From contig VWPU01010305.1 of assembly GCA_013398955.1 (NCBI GenBank), forward strand, positions 310,001 through 374,000: 64,000 nucleotides of DNA. The letters run 5' to 3'. The stretch comes from Callaeas wilsoni. Taxonomy: Eukaryota; Chordata; Aves; Passeriformes; Callaeidae. The notes under the pieces are model-generated. The model was not told the origin of the DNA. It searched no databases and worked only from the letters and a program-made list of their open reading frames with translations. Shown piece by piece: positions 13,761 through 25,677 of this stretch. How positions within the stretch are numbered: position 1 is the first letter of the stretch; every line of letters begins with the position of its first letter. The translations under genes and the position numbers were made by a program.

Positions 13761-14975
13761 ATTTCAGTTCAGTAAGGTAAAACCAGAGTAAAGGAGAAAT
13801 ATTATTGAAATGGTGATGCAAACAAGTACATTGTTTTTATAAGGAAATGTTATTTATATTCGTAATTTTTATCTTCCGTATACCTAAATGGTATTCTTGG
13901 TGTTGGGTAAAGTTCTCACAGACTCTCCTGTTTTGATCCTTCGTGGATTTCAGGTATCTGTGCCTTTCATCTCTACAACAGCAGATAACACTCACCACAT
14001 ATAAACATAATACTGCTGGTTTATGAGACAGAGAAACTGAATTTCACACACCTACTTTGGTTGAAAACAGTGATTCACTGAGGCTGTGGCCTCCAATTAG
14101 GGGGCTGAGGAAGGGTTATGTGCTTTGTCCTGTAGGAGAGACAACCTGAAACATATGGGAGATCAAACTGTAAGCCAGAGGGTATGGCAAATTATAAACT
14201 GCATTTTAACTGAAGTCATTATCACAGAACTGCTAAAATATTTATTTTAGATCTGTGTCATGCTATATTTCAACTTCAAATCACTTGTGGAGGACAATTA
14301 ATTCTAAAGGTTAGTAACAAAATATTAGGGTTTGTGTTAAATGCTCTTATTTGAACAAAAAAATGCAATGTATGTGAATGTGACTCTGGTGATGTCTGCA
14401 GTATTATACCACATGTACATTATAACCTAAATTATACTATTATAATTTAAGTAAAAATGTATTTGCTATATGAACACAAGAGATGTTCCTATATATAATA
14501 GGATATTATATTAATGAATTCACGGTTATATTAAATCATTACCATTGTCAACATGACTGGTTACCTCTTATAAAACACAAAACCTATGCTGTCATGCCTA
14601 TGACAGCACTTAATAATGTTTTAAATATAATCTGTGATCCCTTTGTCATTTGTGTATATACCCAGTGCATACATGAGACTGTGCTATAAGAAATGACCTG
14701 TCCAGGAATTCTGTAGCTTCTGAGACTTTCTCCTGAGAGCAGCTTTTTGGAACTTTCTTCTGACATCAGCTTTTCTCTTGTTGTTGCCAAGCTGGAAAAC
14801 AACAGTTCCTTCACATATTTCACACAGAGATACGTTAAAAATAAATTTCAAGCTACATAAAAGGATTCACAGCGAAACCATCAGAGCCTGAGCAATGAAC
14901 AAAACGACATGTGACCTTTCTAAAGAACCTGGTGACTTTTTTCAGCTGGCGTTCGATTTGCCTCTGTCAGAAGTC
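13761..14975. other. AT-rich unique DNA, no gene seen
   Basis: Low-complexity AT stretches and small minus/plus open frames around 14480-14820 that overlap each other. Nothing supports transcription. Confidence 0.6.
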
Positions 14976-15200
14976 TGTGGCTCTTGTTATGCAGCTGAAC
15001 ATGAGTGAATTCCCCCGCGGCACGCCGGTAAAGGCCCGCTCAGCAGCCAGGCGGGCCGCGTCACGCAGCGGGCTTCGGCTGCAGAGCGCTCGGGTTTGCT
15101 TGGCATTCCTCGCACGGGAAGCTTGCGGAGCTTCCCATGGCCAACAGCCCCAGAGGCTCGTTTGGGTTGGACTGGGCCCTAAGGAAGCACACTCGGGCAA
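14976..15200. other. Short CpG-rich patch with a hairpin
   Basis: A sharply GC-rich segment of about 200 bp with clustered CpGs (for example CCCGCGGCACGCCGG and GGGCCGCGTCACGCAGCGGG) inside AT-rich flanks. It contains an inverted repeat: GGGAAGCT at 15116-15123, loop TGCGG, AGCTTCCC at 15129-15136. At 15158-15178 the words TTTGGGTTGGACTGGGCCCT resemble the antisense start of a CR1 3' end, so part may be old CR1. It is too short for a classical CpG island. It could be a weak promoter or a GC-rich repeat remnant. Confidence 0.4.
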
Positions 15201-16655
15201 ATCTTTTCAGAACTTTCTCATCGCAGTCTTTTTTGGGTTTGGTGTGTAATCTGTAGCTATGCGTGCACGCTCGTATCCACACATATGCCCATCCTTCATT
15301 AATTAACTAAGACAACTTAAGCACTTTTATCGACCAGATTTTGAGTACCCAGACATGCAGAGAAAGTTAAATAATATTTTAGTCTTGAGGATGAAATTGC
15401 AGAACATAGTAGCTCCTTCTGTAGTGCTACTGCTCACATTTGCAAATTTTCATCTCCCCTATCATGTTGACTCACTGTTAATTGCTATCATGGGTTTTAA
15501 CTAACAAACTTTTCATCTGGCGATGAATAAAAACCTAAATAGAAGTATATGAAATTAGATCAGTAAACTTTAAAATGAACATAAGGGAATGGTGGATTTT
15601 CTTCTGGTGGTCTTAGTAAAGAAACAGAAATATTTTGATCTTAAATACCATTATTTTAGGACAGATAAGCTAGTTTAAGATTAGAGGAATTATTACTAAA
15701 CTGGGATTTTTTATGGTTTAAAGCAGGATTTAAACAACACTTTATATTAAAACTGATAAAAAGACGAATAGAAGGGTGAATGAATTTTACTTCTCATAAT
15801 GATACATATAACTCCTAGGAAACAGAAGTTTCAAACAATTTTTTAAATTATAAATTTGCTATGTAAACAAAACACACCAGAAATTTTATAAAGGTAAACT
15901 TATACCACTATAAATATAAGGGTTTTTTGAATTGAATAGTCATAACAAGGAAAATGCAGAAGAATTTTAAGAGCTGCAGCTTACGCTGCAATTTTGGACA
16001 GTGGGCTAAATAATGCCATAATCTTTTTCTGATATGCTGGAATAAATAAGGAAAAAAAACAACCTAAGCAATTCTCTAACATTTTTTATGAATTACAATT
16101 TCAAAAATTCTCCAAATTAGATTGAAAAAAGTGCCTGCTTATACACAAAATCTATTTAGTCATTAGATTTACAGGAATGTCAATTAAACTTTCAAACAGT
16201 TCTACTATCTAAAAATTATTAACCTATAGAGATATTTTAGTCATGTAATGTTAATGCCACCTGAATATTGGAAATTAATAAGATGATTTGTTTTTAAAGT
16301 AAATTAACATTGAATAAATTTAGGATTACTTTATTGAGGCTAACAATATTTTAGTTTCTTTTCTCCACGTAAATGCAAGCATTTTCTCCATGGTGCACTT
16401 CCTAGTGCATTGTTTCATTTAGTTACAAAATTTACTGAATACTAGAGAGTATCTACACATCATTTCCTTTCTTCAGCCAGTTTAAGGCATCTTACTTTCA
16501 AGAGGTTTTCTTGATATTTAACCTACATTTTCCCTTTTTTTACATTAATTTTCTAACTCCTAGTTATATTCCATGAACATCATTAAATAATTCTTTTGTC
16601 TTATTTGTGTGTTTATATCTTGAAATATTTATAGACTGCTACCATGCCTCATATC
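15201..16655. other. AT-rich unique DNA, no gene seen
   Basis: Very AT-rich, with no repeat family, RNA gene or supported exon visible. Confidence 0.6.
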
Positions 16656-16855
16656 CCCTACCTAGTCATTATTTGGCAAGTCTGTTACCTCTTCTAAATC
16701 TTTCCTCGTAAATCTCTTTCCCTTCACTAACCTCCTTTCCTTGCTTTTCTCTGAATTCCCTTCCTTTCTCCCAGTCTCTCTCACAGTGAGGTGTCCTGTG
16801 CTGGGCACAGAATTCCAGATGTGATTGTCTCCCAGCCACATTGACACTGGCCATT
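16656..16855 (-). mobile_element. Ancient CR1 LINE relic (C-terminal part of ORF2)
   Basis: Translated on the minus strand, this reads LEFCAQHRTPHCERDWEKG followed after a gap by IYEERFRRGNRL. That parallels the C-terminal part of CR1 ORF2, where a 'LEYCVQFW-P-Y-KDIE' segment precedes 'SYEERLRELGLFSL'. The nucleotide phrase GGGCACAGAATTCCAGATGTG also matches the familiar antisense wording of CR1/L3 elements. The copy is heavily diverged and truncated at both ends, so it is an old, inactive insertion. The family is fairly sure, the subfamily unknown. Confidence 0.65.
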
Positions 16856-16920
16856 ACCTCACTGCCCCACGCTGGGACAGTTCTGCACTGACAGTGTAAA
16901 ACTGTGGTGGGGTTTTTAGT

Positions 16921-16986
16921 GATGTTTTTTTTGTTTGGTTGGTTGGTTTGGTTTGGTTTTTTTGGGTTTGGTTTGTTTTGTTTTGT
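16921..16986. repeat. GT-rich low-complexity tract (TTTGG/GGTT)n
   Basis: Irregular tandem GTTT/GGTT/TTTGG units such as GGTTGGTTGGTTTGGTTTGG, ending in TTTGTTTTGTTTTG. On the other strand this is an A/C tract, (CAAAA)n and (CCAAA)n, of the kind seen as simple sequence or decayed retroelement tails in bird genomes. It begins about 65 bases from the old CR1 relic. Confidence 0.8.
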
Positions 16987-17138
16987 ATTTACATACTTCT
17001 CTTTGCAAACTGGTGTCCAATATCTTATTAAGAAACAGCATTAAGAATCTTTATGTCATTGTTTCTCAGGTTTCTCTCTTCAGGTTGGACACATATGTAT
17101 TTGCCTTGGATATGTGAGCAAATAAGCATCACCCCCAT

Positions 17139-17152
17139 ACACACACACACAC
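17139..17152. repeat. (AC)7 microsatellite
   Basis: Seven uninterrupted AC dinucleotides between CCCCAT and TGGTCC. Confidence 0.9.
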
Positions 17153-17154
17153 TG

Positions 17155-19980
17155 GTCCATCTCCATTGCCTAGCATGTTAAAGCTCCCTCCCTTCTCCCT
17201 CTTATTTGCTAGTGGGTACAGACCTAAGCTCTAGGGCCATCAGAAAGGCGTTGACCTTACTTCTACCCAGGCTGTCCTGCCTCTTTTCTGAGTACACAGA
17301 TACATCAGTTAAATTATGATCGGATCTTTAGGGTATAATTCTACAGCTGCACAGTTCATGCTCCTGCCCTCCTCCCATCCTTACGTGTTTGCAGCCTTTA
17401 AAGACAGTAATATGGTTTGGGAAGCTGAGACAGACAAATTTTGGTTGTTTTTTGTTTGTTTTTTTTTTAATATGCTTGTATTTTATCCATTTCAGTTGCT
17501 AGAACTGACTCACTGTGCAGCCCCAGGAATATGAGTGCTGGTGTAAGGAAGAGGGAGAAGAAGCTTGGCCAAGGCAGGGGCAAGGCAGAGCTGTAGCATC
17601 TCTGATGAAATTGGTCTAAAATAGCAAGTAAACTGCTAACATTAACAGCAACTGGTCACAACAGATATGCACTATTACATTTCAGAAAGAATAAGACTCT
17701 TGGTAAATGGCCAGTTCAGTCATGTATTTTCCTTTATATTCAAGTGTCTGTGTTAAAATCTCTTTTTATCCTTACCTTCAGTAATCACGTTGTATATTTA
17801 TTGGATAAAGTATGGTCAGTATCATACACTGAGGTTTTTTTTCTCTTTGTTGTGTATGTTCACTACTGCTTCATGCATATGGTTTAACCAAGTGGCTTTT
17901 TTTCCATTAGACAAACTTTAAAAGAATTTGCATATATATGTAGCAGCTTTAGTTAGTGAAATCTATGTAGACTGTTGGATTTTCATGACTCAAAGTTGTA
18001 GCCAAATTCTTAATTATTGCAGCTGTAATAATATTGAAATACAGTACTTTTCAAAACAGTTTTATTAATTTTAATGCAGTGTTTAGAAAGCTCTGCTTTT
18101 TGTTGAGCAATAAGCCCAAAAAAGAGGCTTTTTCTTTTAATGGAGTCAAGTTTTGCCTTTTTTAGTTCATAAGTCAGCACACTAATATTCAAAGTATTTA
18201 AAGATGTCATGATGACTCTGACTTGTTGTAGAAATAAATAAAGATGGAATCCATCTGTTTTTCTTTTGATGGATTAAGGGCCATGTTTACAACAACATAA
18301 GTTTACACTGTTGCTGCCCTCAAGTATTCTGCAGACCTTCATGGGTCAGCTCCTGCAGAGGCTGATTCCTACTCAAGACTACAATTACAGTAACCATTTC
18401 CATGGTTAGGGAAACAATCTGTTCTGAATAGAACATACAGCATGGTGCTGATTTTATTTATTTTTTTTTAAACCCAACCAAACACCTTTTTTATATTTGA
18501 GAACAACTTTTGTTTCCAATAGTGATACTTGATGGCTTCCTATAGCTATAGATTACCATTCCTCAAATGTCATTAAAATATATTGTATATGTTCATTTTA
18601 TTTTGAATTGAGATTGTTCTCATGTCACAGATAATACAGAGCCCTATTTTTTTAAGGGATGTGGAGTCTCATAGCTGCTATCCTTCCTTTTTCTGGTTTT
18701 TTGTCTTGAAATCTTCATTGCAGCATTATCAATGCTGCGAAGGCCACAGAATGAAGCTGTAAGCAAATGATTGTCTAATTCAGAGCCATATTTAGGAGTC
18801 ACATCTCCACTGGCTTCAGCGTGCTGCTTTTGATTTTCTCTGGAATTAGCAACAGATTAATCTGGACAGTAGTTTTACAGTGTTCATGATGTATTGAGAT
18901 AAATGTTGAGCTCTTGCACATGTTTATAAGGTCAAGTTTAACAATGTATATATTTATTTCTGTTGCTGTCTCAAGCTGCAGTTTGAAGAGTCCTCAATCT
19001 TGGTGATCAAATGGTATTGGTGTTTATAGAATCCAGTCCATAACAGGCAAAACTATTTGCTATTGATTACTGCCAGCTCTCAGCTTGTTGGCCAGACTTA
19101 GCCACGAGGAGCACTGCTTTACTCCACTAAGGATTCTGAGGTAGGTGGAGGAGGCTGTTCCAGCACGTCATGCGGGTGTACAGGCCAGTTTGACAGATGG
19201 CTGGCCCAGTTTCCCAGCCTCTGGAACAAAAATCTGCCCTGGCTGAGGCTCTGCATCTTCTATAACTAGAGAGCAGCACGCAGGTGTTCTCGTCCCACTG
19301 TTCCCTCCAGGCCCAGCAGGGCAGAAAAAGAGAGAGAGAAACAACACAAACCGTAGAGCACGTTTCTGCTGAAGGCCCACCACGAAGGTCTTGGTGCAGG
19401 GTGGTTCCTGAGCTTCCTTGCAGTGTCACAGCTTCGTGTGTTGTGCTCTTTCCATTTAAGAAATTGAAAGTGTGAAAGTAAGCAATAAGTTAGATTCTGG
19501 GCAGTATGGACAGGAGTTAGCGTGCTTTGTATGTAAGATTAAAAATTACTGTGGAAATGTTATGTAAGAGGATTATAGCTGTGGAAGCAACTTCAGTAAT
19601 GGAAGAAAAGTTTGCTTTCCTGCAGCGGATTAGGAGATTTTATTCTGAAGGTAAATGGAAAAGAAATAAGTGATATTTCAAAGATAAGAATATTCTCTTA
19701 GCTTTAAGGAGACGGTTGAAAGCCAGACTATCTTCTGAAATTTCTCTTTTAATTTATGCATTTGCAGGTACTAAATATTTGGTGATCAGTCTATGGCTCT
19801 CCAAAAAGCCTTTCATGTTCTTGAGAGGCAAGCCAAAAACTGATTGTGAGTCAGAGATACAGAGCCTGTTTCTTTGAGCATGCTGAGCACCCTGTTCTTC
19901 CTTGGTACATTATATGTTTTCTGTGGGATTTTTTAAAAATTTTTTCCCGAAAGAAATAACACTTGAATAAAAGTTTATGT
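17155..19980. other. AT-rich unique DNA with a small GC patch at 19.13-19.43 kb, no gene seen
   Basis: The GC-richer patch has open frames on both strands and no matching splice structure. No recognised repeat or RNA gene. Confidence 0.5.
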
Positions 19981-19986
19981 ATTTAA

Positions 19987-20039
19987 TTTTTTTTCCCCTC
20001 TCTTTTTAACCAGTGCATGGGCATTTGCACATGGTGAGT
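19987..20039 (+). other. Candidate 20-nt microexon with strong splice sites
   Basis: An uninterrupted pyrimidine tract (TTTTTTTTCCCCTCTCTTTT at about 19987-20006) runs into AACCAG at 20008-20013. Twenty bases follow (20014-20033, TGCATGGGCATTTGCACATG), then GTGAGT, a near-ideal donor. The combination of strong acceptor, tiny insert and strong donor is the layout of a microexon. A 20-nt exon would shift the frame, so it would be regulatory or in a non-coding RNA. Chance occurrence in 64 kb is quite possible. Confidence 0.2.
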
Positions 20040-20107
20040 TTAGTTTGAACTCATTTCAAATTGTAGTATTTTACTTGGTGAATTTGTATTGATGGGATTC
20101 TCATAAA

Positions 20108-20135
20108 AAAATATTAAATATTAAATATTAAATAT
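20108..20135. repeat. Tandem 7-mer (ATATTAA)n, about 3.6 copies
   Basis: Three full ATATTAA units followed by a partial one, read directly. Simple AT-rich slippage repeat. Confidence 0.9.
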
Positions 20136-21895
20136 TTTGTTCAATTTTTATTGGTATTATTTATTGTTTTCAAACGTAATTTTCAATGGCTTTTATTGAT
20201 ATTGGCTTCTATAATCTTAAAACAGATCAAAGGACATGATTCCTTTACTTGTAAAATTTATTAAATTTACAAAAAGAGTAGAGCTACTCAGGAATTATAT
20301 TTCTTAGACATAAGTGTATTATGAAATTATAAGTATCTATGGAGAATCAGGAGTTGCCTGGAAATATTCAATTAAGTTGTGTTCATCTTGTGTTCTGCAA
20401 ACAGGACTTCTGAAAAGCAGCTGCATTGTGAAATGTTTCCTGGACCTTTATCTACCAAATGTGTGGTCATTCATTTGACAGTCATTGCCTGGAGAAAATA
20501 GTGGGAATATTATTAACAGGTTTCAGCATTTTATTATCTACATGGCAGGCTTGCTTCAGCATGGGAAAGCTGTCAATGACCACACAATGTTTTGTTTGAT
20601 GTGACACTGGAAAAGGTTAGGTGGTTCCCACATTACAGCCCTCATTTCTGTTAGCACACCAGTGCTCAGTTTTATGGTGTATTGAAAGAAGCCACTTGGG
20701 AGGCAGATTTTGTCTTTACAGCACTCACTGATAATAACAGGTTGGAATATGGAAGGCAAAAACTCTTAATTGCATCGTATACAGACAGAAACACACATGA
20801 AACTTCAGTGGTTAAACACTCGGCTGTTACGATCTGCCAAACTCCAGTTAACTACTGAGGATGCAAAAAGATACTGGAAAATTAAGGAAAATGCATCCCT
20901 TGGTGACTTGTCTCTGACATTTAAAACTAACCTCTGCAGTGCTCATCTTCTTGCTTTTCTTCGGAAGTGGCACTTGCTAAGGCAGCAGTAGTAGGTGGGA
21001 CAATACTAACGCCAAAATATTGGCTCCTGAAAATTTCTCAAACCTGGTTCTTTTCCATTCTTCATCTAGTTAGAAGTATTTCATAATTTTTTCAAGGTTT
21101 TTTTTTTTTTTCCAGCATGTTGGGAAAAGTGATATACACTTTTGCAAGGCATGCTGGGATCTCAGCTAAAATAAAGCTTGCATTTCAAAGTTACTATGTA
21201 CTTTACAGACTGCTGAAAACAAATGTTATAAATTGCAGTCTCAACACATTTTGAGAGAATGGACCCACAAGTGAGTCAGCTAAAGTAGAAAATTAGTATG
21301 TCAGGGTGAGAATTAAACTTAGTCCAGTGTTTGAACATGTGAAAAGAGTCGTAGGTGCAGATAAATGACTACCTTACCAGCCTTTCTCTCTCTTTCTTTT
21401 CATGTACCACATAATCAAACCATTTGGAATTTACAGATAAGTTTTTGACAGTAAAACTGAAGCTTAAACATCTTGTGGATTAAGTGTGCAGTACAGAGTC
21501 TGAAGAGCCAGATTTCCAGTCCGGATATTTCGCAGTCCTTATTCTTTGGGACATTTTAAATATAATATCTTGATTTCATGTCTTTATTTTTAAAAATGTC
21601 ACATGGTCAAATTTTGAAGTTAATAGAGTGTGTCCAAGAGTATGTGGAGAATGGTCTGGCATAATCTCTGTCAATGTACTGTATAAATTTAATATTTACC
21701 CAATCTCCTAGTTGTTTCTTATTGCCCCAGTTGTACACTGAACTTGGCTCACAAAACCTATTGCAAACAGCATCTAGTAATTTAAGCCAAAATTTGATGC
21801 AATCAGAAACAGCTGCAATATTGTCACCTTTGGATTTGAAATGCAATGTTTCTAATTTTATAATAGGAAAGGGAAAACACAAACAGGGAAGACAG
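20136..21895. other. AT-rich unique DNA, no gene seen
   Basis: Contains a T14 run (21098-21111) followed by CCAG, which mimics an acceptor but lacks a good downstream donor. No repeat family or RNA gene recognised. Confidence 0.6.
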
Positions 21896-21904
21896 AACAA
21901 ATGG

Positions 21905-22018
21905 TTTTTCTTTTTTGTGTTTTGTTGGTTGGTTGGTTTTTTGTTTGGTTTGGGGGTTTTTTTTTGCTTCATTTTGGGTAGTTTTTGTGTTTTGGGTTGG
22001 TTGTTGTTGTTTTTGAGG
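21905..22018. repeat. GT-rich low-complexity tract
   Basis: Irregular TTTTG/TTGGTTGG sequence of about 110 bp, similar in style to the tract at 16.9 kb, with embedded runs of T and G. The minus-strand open frame across it has a Lys/Gln/Thr/Asn-biased product and is an artefact of this tract. Confidence 0.8.
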
Positions 22019-24243
22019 TAAAAGAAAAATTAGATTATGAGTGACTTGAGGAGAAAAGTCGTATAATATATCCTCAACAGAAGATATCGTTTGTTCCAAG
22101 AGTAACTTGCAATCTAGGGAAATAGTTGTGCATGTAATCACCTAATCTGGCAACACAGTAATAATTTAGGTTAGAAAGATCTTATCTTATAAAACAGTGG
22201 TTTTGTATGTCCTTGAACAGTCAGTCCAACTTCAGAGTGAGAGTTTATATCTCTCATGGTAAACCTGAGCTGGGCTGCAGGTGTTTTAGTTTATCACTGA
22301 AAGGAAATGACTTTTTTTACACCTAATTTAAACTGAAGCTATTCACAGTTTAAAATGTTCAGTAACAGTGACCTCTGTAATGACTAACACATTGCAGGTG
22401 GTCCGATAGCAGGCCAGTGGTTAATGTTTGCTATCGAGAGAGACAGAATTAAATGTCCACCCCACAGTTGTTTTCTTCCAATTTATAGTATGGACACAAC
22501 AGCTGGCTCAAAAGTAAGCCACAATTAAAGGGCATCTGAAAAGCTGCAGTCAGTTTAGTTCCTGCAATGGGAGAGCTTTCCTGTAGGCATCTATTTAAAA
22601 TTTGTCATTAAATTTGAAAGCAGAAGTCTGGGTAAAGAGTCGCAACCTAAATCTCTGTATTAGACGTCTGATACTTATGTTCCAGCCTTGCAGTCCCTGC
22701 TCAGTCTTTTAGGCAAAACTCTTGTTTGGTCTGCAGTTACATGGTTGGGATCAATAAGTATTTTGTCTTGGAGGACGTGAAGTGCTTTATCAGACCTAAG
22801 AGTGCTCAACCAAAGCTCTTAGCTTTCACAAATGACTAACTGAGAAGGCAGTTCAGATTTCCCATCACAACATATAAAGCAAAACTGGGGACCCTGGAGC
22901 CTTCATTTTAGCTAATTTTCATTTTGACAAAAGCAAAGTATCTTTACTGTGTAGCTGCTCTGCAGATTTTTCAAATAAGGGTAGAGCTGGGTGCATCTAA
23001 ACCAATCATCATCGTTCTCAAATGGCACCTTCATTTAAAGTTTTATTTCTTTGTAATGCATACTGAATTCTATTGCATAAACAGCTGATCCTGAATCCCA
23101 TTCATTCAATGCAATTAGAGAGTCTAACATAATTCTGGGAGCACAAAAGTACTTGCTAAAAGTGGGTGAGAAATTTGGGTCTTGTCGGAAGACAGTTTTC
23201 TATTGAGAAACAATTCTGGTGTTTCTGCTGTTTGCCTTGGAGTGACATGAGCTGTTACATAAAGAAAGAACCTCTGAAAGTAAAAGCAAATCTGCTTCAT
23301 AGGAGATAATAGCCTTCGTATCTCAGAAATGTTTCTTCAGGAGGTGTCTTCAGCAGGAATTTAAAACAGCCGTATTTTTTTAGAATAGAGGATAACTGAC
23401 CACACAGTTGAGATGATGTGTAAACAGAAGTTATTCTGAAAAGTATGTTTCAATGTGATGATTAGATACTACACAAACTTCTTATGAAATGGCCAGGATT
23501 AGGGTTTTATCAGCACTTTGTGAACTATTCCTTAAAGAAAAATAGTCATCTCAGTAATAGGGTGCCTGGATAGGACCCGTTTCACAGCTTTGTTGACTAT
23601 GCACAGATGAGACTCAGGGGCACTCTGTGGTGTTAGATGAACTCCATCAGCTGACATTGCTTTTTGCTGCATGAATGGATGTAGACAAAAAACCTCCACA
23701 GTATAACCAGTAGATAAAGTAGACTGAATTCTAATTGGGAAAGGGATTGGAATCCAGATCATTTATGTGTAGAGTAATCAGTTTGGGTCAGACTGAAAAA
23801 AAAAATCCACACTAGAAAGTTTCAATATATATTTAATTCTTTTATTCCCACCTGGGAATGACACATTATCTGGTTTTTAGCTTTCTCTTCTGGGAAGAGG
23901 GAAATTTGCATTTGAATGCTGTCAGGCAGAGGGTGGGACTGAACTCATGGTTCCTGTCTCCTAGAAGAGCGTCATCCTCTGCTACATCACCTTCTACTAG
24001 ATGTTACCCTGGAAGTTCCTCTAGGTTTTATAATAGCTTTCTGAAAATGAAGTATTTCTTCCATCCATAATGAATGAAGCACACATTTTTCTCTGCAGTT
24101 ATCTCAGTTTGTGCAGTAAATTTTCAGTTCAGCCAAAACAGGCTCTTTGTACAGCTGTGTGAACAAACAGTTTCACTCGTTCTTTTCTAGTTCTCCTTCC
24201 TCTATTTCAAGATCTGAAAGAAGCCCTAACATGTATCATTACC
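22019..24243. other. AT-rich unique DNA, no gene seen; small hairpin at 22.4 kb
   Basis: An 8-bp perfect inverted repeat (CGATAGCA at 22404-22411, TGCTATCG at 22429-22436) has a 17-base loop. The phrase CTGATCCTGAATCCCATTCA near 23086 faintly resembles the ancient amniote repeats reported at 29.9, 30.6 and 43.6 kb. Nothing else was recognised. Confidence 0.5.
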
Positions 24244-24290
24244 AGGTTTTATCTATTATTTGAGGAGAGTAATTCCTCTCCTCAAAACCT
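24244..24290. repeat. Long inverted repeat (possible cruciform)
   Basis: An 11-bp perfect stem (TTTGAGGAGAG at 24259-24269 and CTCTCCTCAAA at 24276-24286) encloses the 6-base loop TAATTC. An outer pair, AGGTTTT at 24244-24250 and AAAACCT at 24284-24290, overlaps the inner arm and offers an alternative pairing. Confidence 0.8.
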
Positions 24291-25652
24291 GATCGAGTAA
24301 TTGAAAAGAATTGCATTAGTATTAGTCCTATATTCTTAGTGTGTTTTCATTGTCAGATCTTTATTCTTTAGTTAAAAATAATTAGTTTGACAAAGTATTT
24401 TTTATATCCATACTTGTTCAAAAGTATTTATATTGATATGGTTTCTGACTAGGAATGATAGGGTGTCATGGCCATCTCCTTTATATATGTAACTTTATGT
24501 ATTTTATAAGTTAATAGAGTTGTTCATACTTTTAATTCCTTTAAGGTTATATCATATTTAAAATATCAGACATATTAAAATTATACAAAACCATACAAAA
24601 TTATAGAGACAACGATGTAGATTTCTCATTAAAAAATCCATCATTATTATTTTTCATAAGCTATACTCTATATAGTACTCATATAAAGAATATATTTGGT
24701 GATTGTATTACATAAATAACACACAAAATGAATATTTAGTCCTGACCCACTTACATTTATATCTTTGACACTAAAAATTTCCATTTGCAGTTAAAGTCTG
24801 TACGTGTATTAGCAAGGCCCTTTATTGTCTTGAAATTAAATCTTTTGAAGTTTCTTCCTCTCTGAGACAAAAGAAAGCATATAGTTGACATCAAAGTGGA
24901 GACATACTGCTGGCTAGTAATTACGGTAGCTTAACGTTGCCCAGTCCCCACCCATTTACAAGCTTGCCTTTGCTTTCCTCAGCATGTTCTTATTTTGATC
25001 AACACCTTTAGAAATAACTGGATAGCCCAGTTACTTATAAAGTTTCTGCAAATTTGGTTGGAAAACAAAATAGTGGTTTGATAATTTATTCTTTATGTAT
25101 AATTTTGGCTTTTTTAAAACCTCCTTTAATTACCCTAAGTAAGTTGTAACTGTTAGCTTGGTGTTGCCAGATGTGAAACCAGACACAAGGGTGAGATTTT
25201 ACAATTCAATCACAGCTGCTTAAGACAAAATCTGGTTTAGGACACAAGAGATGGATTTAAAATACTAAATTTATAATAAAAAATAGTCATGAATAGTATG
25301 CAGGATAGCTAAAGTTTTTTTTTGCAAACTTATGAACTTCAAGTGAATCATGCAATCAAAGTCTAAAAGAGGCTTCAAAACTCAGCAAATAATATTTGCT
25401 GTCAGTCTTCTCCCCTCATCCACCAAAGCAAACATACAAATGTAGAGCACTGCTCTGTTTGCAAATTAAAGCCTCAATTCTCTGTAATGTGAATGTTAGT
25501 AAGGTGAGCACTGGAACCAAGCCTGAAATGCCTCTGTGTCTTGGAACAGTTTTAAACTTCTCTAAGTACCAGGATGATGAACTCAAAAGAAGTTTATTTA
25601 TCTTGGGAATTTGAGTTTTACAGCTTAAGAAAGAATAACTTCAGAAATCCAT
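24291..25652. other. AT-rich unique DNA, no gene seen
   Basis: Very AT-rich from 24.3 to 24.8 kb. No repeat family, RNA gene or exon supported. Confidence 0.6.
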
Positions 25653-25677
25653 GGGAGGCGGGGCAGGGCTGGGGGGG
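25653..25677 (+). other. G-quadruplex motif
   Basis: Four G-runs with short loops: GGG-AGGC-GGGG-CA-GGG-CT-GGGGGGG. This meets the standard pattern of four runs of at least three G with loops of 1-7 bases. It stands alone in AT-rich DNA, not inside a CpG island. Confidence 0.7.

Noticed and set aside
15158..15187. Separate CR1 3'-end fragment on the minus strand
   Set aside because: Only about 20 matching bases (TTTGGGTTGGACTGGGCCCT); too short to call alone, so noted within the CpG-rich patch.
21098..21115. T14-CCAG as a splice acceptor
   Set aside because: No good donor or open frame follows within a reasonable exon length.
21607..22141. Lys/Gln/Thr/Pro-rich minus-strand frames
   Set aside because: Artefact of the GT-rich low-complexity tract read on the opposite strand.
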